This document shows positions 54,778 to 64,000 of a DNA stretch of 64,000 bases, in pieces. Position 1 is the stretch's first letter; each line of letters opens with the position of its first letter. Location of the stretch: NCBI RefSeq assembly GCF_036013645.1, contig NZ_CP107869.1, positions 3,038,001 to 3,102,000 on the forward strand, read 5' to 3'. The notes below the pieces were generated by a model. The model had not been told where the DNA came from, searched no databases, and saw nothing but the letters and a program-made list of their open reading frames with translations. The DNA is from Streptomyces sp. NBC_00490. Lineage in GTDB: Bacteria; Actinomycetota; Actinomycetes; Streptomycetales; Streptomycetaceae. The translations under genes were made by a program, and so were the position numbers.

Positions 54778-56834
54778 GTCTCCTGCCCCCGTCGTTCGTC
54801 CGGGGTGCCCGCCGTCACGGGCTCCCCACCGGAACCCATGGTGTCGGGTTCCTCTTCCATGATCTCTCCAGTAGCTGTGTTCACCGCGGGCGCGGCGGGT
54901 GCCGCCTGGGCGAGGGCCACGGCGATGGTCTCTGCCGTTTTGCGGCCTATGCCGGGGACCTCGCAGATCTGGTCGATGGTGGCAGATCGAAGTTTCTTCA
55001 ACGAGCCGAAATGTTTGAGAAGCGCCTGCTTGCGTGTCTCACCGAGGCCCGGGACGTCGTCCAGGGGGCTCGCCCGGAACCGCTTGGCCCGCTTGGCGCG
55101 CTGGTAGGTGATCGCGAAGCGGTGGGCCTCGTCGCGGACGCGCTGGAGCAGATAGAGGCCCTCGCTGGTGCGGGGCAGGACCACCGGGTCGTCCTCGTCG
55201 GGCAGCCAGACCTCCTCCAGGCGCTTGGCGAGGCCGCAGACGGCGATGTCGTCGATGCCGAGCTCGTCCAGGGCCTTCTTGGCCGCGGCGACCTGGGGCT
55301 GTCCGCCGTCGACGACGAGGAGCTGGGGCGGGTAGGCGAACTTCTTGGGGCGGCCGTCGTCCTCCTTGAGGCCGTTGCCGGGCTCACCGGCGAGGCCGTC
55401 CTCGTGGCCGTCCTCCACCCACTCGCCGGTCTTCTCCTTCTCGGCGAGATAGCGCCGGAAGCGGCGGCTGATCACCTCGTGCATCGAGCGGACGTCGTCC
55501 TGGCCCTCGAAGCCCTTGATCTGGAAGCGGCGGTACTCGCTCTTGCGCTGCAGACCGTCCTCGAAGACGACCATGGAGGCCACGACGTCGTCGCCCTGGA
55601 GGTGCGAGATGTCGAAGCACTCGATCCGCAGCGGCGCGCTGTCCAGGTCGAGGGCCCCGGCGATCTCCTCCAGCGCGCGCGAGCGCGTGGTCAGGTCGGA
55701 GGCACGCTTGGTCTTGTGCAGCGCGAGGGTCTGCAGGGCGTTGCGCTGCACGGTCTCCATCAGCGCCTTCTTGTCGCCGCGCTGCGGGATGCGCAGCGAG
55801 ACGTTCGAACCCCGGCGGCCGGTGAGCCACTCCTGGACCGGCTCGACGGGGTCGGGCAGGGCCGGGACGAGGACCTCCTTGGGGACGGAGTCCCCGCTCT
55901 CCTCGCCGTAGAGCTGCTGGAGGGCGTGCTCGACGAGGGCGCCTGTGGTGATCTCCTCGACCTTGTCGGTGACCCAGCCACGCTGGCCGCGCACGCGTCC
56001 GCCGCGGACGTGGAAGATCTGCACGGCGGCTTCGAGCTCGTCCTCGGCGACCGCGATGAGGTCGGCGTCGGTCGCGTCGGCGAGCACGACGGCGCTCTTC
56101 TCCATGGCCTTCTTCAGGGCCTCGATGTCGTCGCGCAGGCGGGCCGCCCGCTCGTACTCCATCTCCTCGGCCGCCTCCGTCATCTGCTTCTCCAGGCGGC
56201 GCAGATACGTCCCGGTCCGGCCTGCCATGAAGTCGCCGAAGTCCTCGGCGAGTTCGCGGTGCTCGTCGGCGGAGACGCGGCCCACGCAGGGCGCGGAGCA
56301 CTTTCCGATGTAGCCGAGGAGGCAGGGGCGGCCGGTGCGGGCGGCGTTCTTGAACACGCCGGCGGAGCAGGTGCGGACGGGGAAGACACGCAGCAGGAGG
56401 TCGACGGTGTCGCGGATCGCCCACGCGTGTCCGTAGGGCCCGAAGTACCTGACGCCCTTCTTCTTGTGACCGCGCATCACCTGTACGCGCGGGAACTCCT
56501 CGTTCATCGTCACCGCGAGGTACGGGTAGCTCTTGTCGTCGCGGTACTTGACGTTGAACCGGGGGTCGTACTCCTTGATCCAGGAGTACTCCAGCTGCAG
56601 GGCCTCGACCTCCGTGGACACCACCGTCCACTCCACGGACGCGGCCGTGGTCACCATCGTGCGGGTGCGGGGGTGCAGGCTCGCCAGGTCCTGGAAGTAG
56701 TTCGCCAGGCGCTGGCGCAGGCTCTTCGCCTTTCCGACGTAGATCACCCGGCGGTGCTCGTCGCGGAATCGGTAGACCCCGGGAGAGTCCGGGATCTGTC
56801 CCGGCCTGGGGCGGTAACTGGAGGGGTCGGCCAT
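54774..56834 (-). CDS. uvrC: excinuclease ABC subunit C (UvrC)
   Basis: A 686-residue nuclease that makes both cuts in nucleotide excision repair. Domains in order: GIY-YIG nuclease at the start ([28 protein letters not shown]), a UVR helical motif near 210 ([19 protein letters not shown]), the RNase H-like C nuclease ([18 protein letters not shown]), and helix-hairpin-helix repeats ([37 protein letters not shown]). The ATG at 56834 has GGGAG upstream. It is the first gene of the uvrC-rapZ-yvcK-whiA operon. Confidence 0.95.
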   Translation of the reverse strand: MADPSSYRPRPGQIPDSPGVYRFRDEHRRVIYVGKAKSLRQRLANYFQDLASLHPRTRTMVTTAASVEWTVVSTEVEALQLEYSWIKEYDPRFNVKYRDDKSYPYLAVTMNEEFPRVQVMRGHKKKGVRYFGPYGHAWAIRDTVDLLLRVFPVRTCSAGVFKNAARTGRPCLLGYIGKCSAPCVGRVSADEHRELAEDFGDFMAGRTGTYLRRLEKQMTEAAEEMEYERAARLRDDIEALKKAMEKSAVVLADATDADLIAVAEDELEAAVQIFHVRGGRVRGQRGWVTDKVEEITTGALVEHALQQLYGEESGDSVPKEVLVPALPDPVEPVQEWLTGRRGSNVSLRIPQRGDKKALMETVQRNALQTLALHKTKRASDLTTRSRALEEIAGALDLDSAPLRIECFDISHLQGDDVVASMVVFEDGLQRKSEYRRFQIKGFEGQDDVRSMHEVISRRFRRYLAEKEKTGEWVEDGHEDGLAGEPGNGLKEDDGRPKKFAYPPQLLVVDGGQPQVAAAKKALDELGIDDIAVCGLAKRLEEVWLPDEDDPVVLPRTSEGLYLLQRVRDEAHRFAITYQRAKRAKRFRASPLDDVPGLGETRKQALLKHFGSLKKLRSATIDQICEVPGIGRKTAETIAVALAQAAPAAPAVNTATGEIMEEEPDTMGSGGEPVTAGTPDERRGQET

Positions 56835-56915
56835 GTCTCCCACCCTACTGGCGGGGGCTGACAGTCCGACGGGGCCGGTGACGAGCCGGGGACGAGGGCC
56901 GGGCGACCTCGACCT

Positions 56916-57066
56916 GGACTCCAGGAACGTCAGGACGGCCAGGACCCGGCGATGACCGTCCGTGTCCTCCGTTGGAGCGGTCCTCTGCCATGAGGGCCAG
57001 GACCTCACTCTCACGGGAGCTGAGGTGGGACAGGGGGTCGTCGCGGCGCCGGGCCGTGAAGAGTTC
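56916..57066 (-). pseudogene. remnant of a LuxR-type response regulator
   Basis: On the minus strand the reading begins [20 protein letters not shown] and [10 protein letters not shown], matching the start of the LuxR/NarL output domain (usually [26 protein letters not shown]). After RSN the frame breaks. In another frame the sequence continues [13 protein letters not shown], the normal end of such proteins. About 28 residues holding the recognition helix are missing. This is a decayed gene with a deletion and a frameshift, not expressed as a working regulator. The receiver part is not recognisable. Confidence 0.65.
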
Positions 57067-57196
57067 GTGGACCGTGCAGGATCGCCGGCTCCGCGCCCTC
57101 GCGTTCGGCGGCCTCGATGGCCCGTACGAGGGCGATGTGGGCGTCCGCCGCACGGCCCGAGGTCCGGGTGGGGCTCCCCGATGCGAACACGGCGAC

Positions 57197-57412
57197 ATGG
57201 TCGAGCAGGGCGTCCTCGATGCCCGCGTAGTCGCGGCGGAGCTCGCCGGCAATGTCACGTCCGTGATCATCCTGATCTCCACACACTCCCCGGACGACTT
57301 CGAGGAACTCGTGGCCGCCGGCCCGGCGCGCGGCCTTCTTCACAAGTCCGCGCTCTGCGCACGGGCGATCAGAGACGTACTGGGCAACGACGGCTCGGGC
57401 GCGCCGACTTGA
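57197..57412 (+). pseudogene. remnant of a response-regulator receiver domain
   Basis: A plus-strand frame of 71 residues shows [20 protein letters not shown], then SPDDFEELVAAGPARGLLHK and SALCARAIRDVLGN. That is the last half of a receiver domain (strand 4 to helix 5, with the conserved Lys as HKS). The phosphate-accepting Asp and the first half are absent. The upstream bases carry no ribosome binding site. It points away from the LuxR remnant on the other strand, so two regulator genes may have stood here back to back. Confidence 0.5.
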
Positions 57413-57609
57413 CTTCTCCAGGCCGTATCCCGGCCAGGAGCGCGTGACTGTTGGGCATGAGGTGTTGTCGGGACTTGGTCAACACGCTTCAATGCGGGGG
57501 AACTCGGGATCGTGAAGAACGGCGTACGGATGTGAAGACGCCCCGATCCCGGTGCGAATCCGCACGAACGGTCTGACCAGCCGTCGTGACCACACAGAAA
57601 GGCCCCTGC

Positions 57610-58566
57610 ATGCCGCACGCCACACAGCACGGGGACGTCTCCGCCGTCGCCGACGCGGAACTGGACACGGCCCTGCGAGGCGGCCCCTTCCATGTCGCCC
57701 TGCGGGCGGCGATAGCCGCCCGCGGACTGCCGCTCCAGCGCGTGCAGCACCATCTGTCGCGCTACGGGGTCAAGGTCGGCGTGACCAGCCTGAGTTACTG
57801 GCAGCAGGGTGCGCGCCGCCCCCAGCGCCCCGAGTCGCTGCGCGCGGTGCGGGCCCTGGAGGAGATCCTCCAGCTGCCGGAGGAGTCACTGATCCGGCTT
57901 CTCGCCGAGGCTGACGCGCACGCGGCCGGCCAGCGCCCCGCCGTCCGCTCCTACCGTTCCCTGGTCGAGGCCTCCGGCGTACTGGAGCGGCTGCTGGCCG
58001 AGCTGGACTCACCGCCGGACGGCGGGCTGCACACCCTCGGGCACCACGAGCGGGTACGGATAGGGGGACGCCGGGAGCTTCTCGGGCGCGAGTCGCACCA
58101 CATCGTGCGCGCCCACCAGGACGGCGTCGACCGGTTCGTGGCCGTGCACCACGGCGACCCGGGGTGCGTGCCGGAGCGCATGCAGGTGCATGCCCTGGAG
58201 AACTGCCGCACGGGACGCGTCCGCTCCCACCACGGGACCGGCGTGTTCGTGGCCGAGCTGCTGTTCGACACCCGGCTGCGGGCCGGCGACACCTTTCTGT
58301 TCCGCTACGGCGTCGAGGACGGCACGGCGGGTGTCTCCCGCGAGTACATCCGCGGGTTCGGCCCGTCCGGCGGGCAGTACGCGCTCCAGGTGCGCTTCGA
58401 CGAGAGCGCCCTGCCGGCCCGCTGCCACAGGTTCACCCAGCACTCGGCGGCGGCCCCGCGCAGCGGGCGCCAGGAACTGGCGCTCACCGGGACGCACCGG
58501 TCGGTGCACATCGTCGAGCCGCGGGTGCGGACGGGGATCGTGGGGATCGGCTGGGACTGGGAGTGA
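57610..58566 (+). CDS. helix-turn-helix domain protein (XRE-like N-terminus)
   Basis: A 318-residue protein with AAAGG seven bases before its ATG; a GTG eight codons upstream lacks a site. Residues 20-90 look like an XRE-type helix-turn-helix (HVALRAAIAARGLPLQRVQHHLSR, GVTSLSYWQQGARRPQRPES). The rest is a beta-rich domain with many His residues (HTLGHHERV, SHHIVRAHQDG, VHHGDPGC) and a FVAELLFDTRLRAGDTFLFRYG stretch. The role is likely regulatory but the effector and target are unknown. A 40-bp palindrome begins 13 bases after its stop. Confidence 0.65.
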   Translation: MPHATQHGDVSAVADAELDTALRGGPFHVALRAAIAARGLPLQRVQHHLSRYGVKVGVTSLSYWQQGARRPQRPESLRAVRALEEILQLPEESLIRLLAEADAHAAGQRPAVRSYRSLVEASGVLERLLAELDSPPDGGLHTLGHHERVRIGGRRELLGRESHHIVRAHQDGVDRFVAVHHGDPGCVPERMQVHALENCRTGRVRSHHGTGVFVAELLFDTRLRAGDTFLFRYGVEDGTAGVSREYIRGFGPSGGQYALQVRFDESALPARCHRFTQHSAAAPRSGRQELALTGTHRSVHIVEPRVRTGIVGIGWDWE

Positions 58567-58579
58567 GCCGCCTGGGATC

Positions 58580-58619
58580 CGCCTGACGTAAACGCTTGCG
58601 CAAGCGTTTACGTCAGGCG
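58580..58619. promoter_or_regulatory. 40-bp perfect palindrome, probable LacI operator and/or terminator
   Basis: The sequence is a perfect palindrome centred between 58599 and 58600. Its core, AACGCTTGCGCAAGCGTT, has the CTTGCGCAAG form common to operators of LacI-family proteins. It lies 76 bases before the LacI-type gene and 13 bases after the preceding gene, so it may be both an autoregulatory operator and a terminator stem. Confidence 0.6.
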
Positions 58620-58694
58620 ACGGATGAGATACGTTCCTGGCCTGAGCGGTGTCCGCCGAGGCGTGTCGCCCGAGGGCTGTCCAGGAGGAGCGTC

Positions 58695-59717
58695 ATGCCG
58701 ACCATGGCCGATGTCGCACGCTGTGCGGGCGTGTCCGTGGCGACCGTCTCGCACGTGCTCAACGACACCCGACCGGTGCTCCCGCACACCCGCCAGGCCG
58801 TCCTGGACGCCATCGACGAGCTCGGCTACACACCCAACACCCTGGCCCGCTCCCTGGTGACCTCCCGCACCCGCTCCATCGGGCTCGCGGTGTCGGCGAT
58901 CACCAATCCGTACTTCACGGAGATCCTCCAGGGCGTCGAGGCGGAGGTCCTGGAGCGCGGCTACAGCCTGCTGATCGCCGATCCGCACGACGACCCCGCC
59001 CATGAACGCAAGGTCGTCCAGCTGCTGCACGAGCGGCGGGTGGACGGCATGATCGTCGCGCCCTCCGCGGACCCCGGGGAGCTGCTGGCCTACCTCGGCC
59101 GCCATGCCGTCCCCACGGTGCTCCTCGACCGTGTCGTCGACACCGCGCCGCCCTTCGACCAGGTCTGCGCCGAGAACACGGCGCCGATGAGCGAGCTGGT
59201 CGCCCATCTCGCCGTGCTCGGCCACCGGCGGATCGGGCTGGTGGCGGGGCTGCCCGGGCTCAGCACCAGCGGTGAGCGGGTCGCCGGGTACCGTGGCGGG
59301 CTCGCGGCCGCCGGGCTGCCGTACGACGAACGGCTCGTGGTCCACGGCGACTCCGCGTCGGCCGGTGCCGAGCGGGCCACCGCGGCGCTGCTGGCCCTGC
59401 CCGAACCGCCGACGGCGCTCGTCACCGCCAACAACGCGATGACCATCGGCGCGCTGCGCGCCCTGCGCGACCACGGCCTCACCGTGCCCGGCGACGTCGC
59501 CCTGTGCTGCTTCGACGACTTCGCCTGGGCCGACCTCTTCTCCCCTCGGCTCACCGCGATCGCCCAGCCCAGCAAGGAGATCGGCGCCCGGGCGGTGCGG
59601 GTGCTCCTGGAGCGCCTGGCCGATCCGGACCGGCCGGCCCGGACGGTCCGCCTGCCCTGCGCCCTCGTGCACCGCACGTCGTGCGGGTGCCCCGAGGAGG
59701 CGGTGGTGTCCGGATGA
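58695..59717 (+). CDS. LacI-family transcriptional regulator
   Basis: A 340-residue protein with AGGAGGAG just upstream of its ATG. Residues 3-50 are the LacI helix-turn-helix (TMADVARCAGVSVATVSHVLNDTR) and hinge (LGYTPNTLARSLVTSRT). Residues 60-330 are the periplasmic-binding-protein-like sensor (SIGLAVSAITNPYFTEILQGVE, VCAENTAPMSELVAHLAVLGHRRIG, ALCCFDDFAWADLFSPRLTAI). It probably senses a sugar or sugar phosphate. The PfkB-type kinase gene follows 181 bases later on the same strand, and that gap shows no gene. Confidence 0.9.
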   Translation: MPTMADVARCAGVSVATVSHVLNDTRPVLPHTRQAVLDAIDELGYTPNTLARSLVTSRTRSIGLAVSAITNPYFTEILQGVEAEVLERGYSLLIADPHDDPAHERKVVQLLHERRVDGMIVAPSADPGELLAYLGRHAVPTVLLDRVVDTAPPFDQVCAENTAPMSELVAHLAVLGHRRIGLVAGLPGLSTSGERVAGYRGGLAAAGLPYDERLVVHGDSASAGAERATAALLALPEPPTALVTANNAMTIGALRALRDHGLTVPGDVALCCFDDFAWADLFSPRLTAIAQPSKEIGARAVRVLLERLADPDRPARTVRLPCALVHRTSCGCPEEAVVSG

Positions 59718-59898
59718 CCGCTGCCGGAGGGGGCCGAGCTGCTCCGGCGGCCGGCCGAAGTCGCCGGGGTGTCACGACGGCGGTTGCCCGAACAGGCCGG
59801 GAGCACCCGACAGGGGCTGCCCGAGGGGCGGTTGCCCTCTCCGCCGCCTGTGCCCGTACCGCGGGAGAGCCCCGCGAGCCCGAGAAAGGAACACGTTC

Positions 59899-60810
59899 GT
59901 GATCGTCGTCGCCGGTGAGGCTCTCATCGACCTGGTACCGCAGGGCACGGGAGCCCTGGCGGGACTGACGCCCGCGCTCGGCGGCGGCCCGTACAACACG
60001 GCCGTCGCCCTCGGCCGCCTCGGCTCCCCCGCCGCCTTCTGCTCCCGTACGTCGTCCGACGCGTTCGGCGAGGCCCTGCTCGACGGGCTGCGCCGGACGT
60101 CGGTGGACGTGTCGGCGGTGCAGCGCGGGCCGGAACCGACCACTCTGGCGGTCGCCACGATCGACGCGAGCGGCTCGGCCGCCTACTCCTTCTATGTCGA
60201 GGGCACCGCCGACCGGCTGTTCACGGCCCCCGCCGCCCTTCCCGCCGGTACGCGCGCGGTGTCCTTCGGCACCTGCTCGCTCGTCCTGGAGCCGGGGGCG
60301 AGCGCCTACGAGGAGCTGATGCGGACCGCCGCCGCGCAGGGCGTGTTCACCGCGCTCGACCCGAACATCCGGGCCGGGCTGATCCCCGATCCGGACGCCT
60401 ACCGGGCCCGGTTCAAGAGCTGGCTGCCGTCGGTGGCCCTGCTCAAGCTCTCCGAGGAGGACGCGCAGTGGCTGGGGGGCACCCCGCACGAGTGGCTGGC
60501 CGCGGGACCCTCGGCCGTCGTGATCACTCGGGGCGGTGACGGTCTGACCGCGTTCACCCGGGACGGCTCGGAGCACTCCGTGCCGGGCGAGAAGGTCGAC
60601 GTCGTCGACACGATCGGGGCCGGTGACACGGTGAATGCGGCACTCCTGCACGGCCTGTCCGTCCGGGACGCCCTGTCCGCCGAGGCGCTCCTGGGACTGG
60701 GCGCCGACGGCTGGACGAGGCTGCTGCGATTCGCGGCGCGGGCAGCCGCGATCACCTGCTCCCGGGCGGGGGCGGAACCGCCGTACGCCTCCGAACTCGG
60801 GGACGTGTAG
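59899..60810 (+). CDS. PfkB-family sugar kinase (fructokinase-like)
   Basis: A 303-residue kinase. It begins VVAGEALIDLVPQ and has the PfkB signature-1 region ALGGGPYNTAVALGRLG (26-42) and signature 2, DTIGAGDTVNAALL (237-250), where Asp243 is the catalytic base. The fit is best to fructokinases and related 2-keto-sugar kinases, but ribokinase-type substrates cannot be excluded. The GTG has AAAGGA eight bases upstream. It is probably regulated by the LacI-type protein encoded just before it. Confidence 0.82.
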   Translation: MIVVAGEALIDLVPQGTGALAGLTPALGGGPYNTAVALGRLGSPAAFCSRTSSDAFGEALLDGLRRTSVDVSAVQRGPEPTTLAVATIDASGSAAYSFYVEGTADRLFTAPAALPAGTRAVSFGTCSLVLEPGASAYEELMRTAAAQGVFTALDPNIRAGLIPDPDAYRARFKSWLPSVALLKLSEEDAQWLGGTPHEWLAAGPSAVVITRGGDGLTAFTRDGSEHSVPGEKVDVVDTIGAGDTVNAALLHGLSVRDALSAEALLGLGADGWTRLLRFAARAAAITCSRAGAEPPYASELGDV

Positions 60811-60897
60811 GGGGCGTTCGGCCTTCCGCCGATTCCACTGTTCAGGAGTCAAGGTGCGTCGCGGCCGCAGGGATCGGGCGGCTGATCCTGCAACGAT

Positions 60898-60930
60898 CGG
60901 CGCCCCGCGGGGAGTTCCCACGGGGCGCCG
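60898..60930. terminator. bidirectional hairpin between the kinase gene and uvrA
   Basis: CGGCGCCCCG and CGGGGCGCCG form a perfect 10-bp stem with a 13-base loop, followed by AACTTTT on the plus side. It lies between the two convergent stop codons. Confidence 0.7.
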
Positions 60931-60969
60931 AACTTTTCCGTATTTCTCAGGACCTGTCCCCTATGGGGT

Positions 60970-64000
<3,031 letters not shown>

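Noticed and set aside
54726..56861. 711-residue plus-strand frame opposite uvrC
   Set aside because: Antisense shadow of uvrC, which has all its expected domains.
57011..57343. Minus-strand frame of 110 residues with [20 protein letters not shown]
   Set aside because: It has a coding-like composition but crosses the decayed regulator region, has no start signals and no recognised family. It is treated as part of the decayed region.

Overview
The window is a stretch of high-GC actinobacterial chromosome, almost certainly Streptomyces. Evidence: strong G/C bias at third codon positions, frequent GTG/TTG starts, the sporulation regulator WhiA, the actinobacterial RNA-polymerase protein RbpA, the actinobacterial zwf partner OpcA, and many paralogous regulators. 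It reads as conserved core chromosome, with no insertion sequence, prophage, CRISPR array or biosynthetic gene cluster.

Layout. 1-9.6 kb: a tRNA 5' end cut by the window edge, a structured tRNA-like element, a Tat-secreted PhoX phosphatase with a PHO box, a trio built around a NAL1-like serine protease, a secreted EEP nuclease, and small regulators. 9.7-19.3 kb: YihY membrane protein, DUF3618/holin-X pair, dapA, a SigE-type sigma factor with its membrane partner, dapD, an SMR pump with its TetR regulator, and an AbfB-domain surface protein. 19.3-25.9 kb: a complete suf operon (sufR-B-D-Rieske-C-S-U-T) with a SufR-type operator and an iron box at its head. 26-33.1 kb: an AAC(3)-like acetyltransferase, an ABC exporter, the heme a genes ctaA and ctaB, and several unlinked enzymes. 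33.5-42.9 kb: pentose phosphate operon tkt-tal-zwf-opcA-pgl, then pgi. 42.9-56.8 kb: MFS exporter, rbpA, secG, tpiA, pgk, gap, an M14 carboxypeptidase, then whiA-yvcK-rapZ-uvrC. 56.9-57.4 kb: decayed response-regulator remnants. 57.6-60.8 kb: an HTH protein, a LacI-type regulator and a PfkB sugar kinase. 61 kb to the end: uvrA, 5'-truncated by the window edge.

How the genes fit together. The centre of the window is carbon metabolism: oxidative and non-oxidative pentose phosphate steps (zwf, opcA, pgl, tkt, tal), glucose-6-phosphate isomerase, and the triose part of glycolysis (gap, pgk, tpiA), with YvcK and RapZ as central-metabolism and envelope regulators and a LacI/PfkB pair for a sugar or fructose input. 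Fe-S assembly (suf) and heme a synthesis (ctaA/ctaB) supply respiratory cofactors. DNA repair is represented by uvrC and uvrA.

Regulatory reading. Several start codons lie 6-8 bases after a TAnnnT hexamer and lack a Shine-Dalgarno sequence, so leaderless transcripts are likely (ctaA, dapD, the HAD gene, the SMR gene, the 109-aa gene, the ABC ATPase). Strong hairpins separate most transcription units. No wholly new system was found. The most notable items are the doubly controlled suf promoter, the 40-bp palindrome before the LacI gene, the PHO box before phoX, the fossil response regulators and the NAL1-like protease locus.
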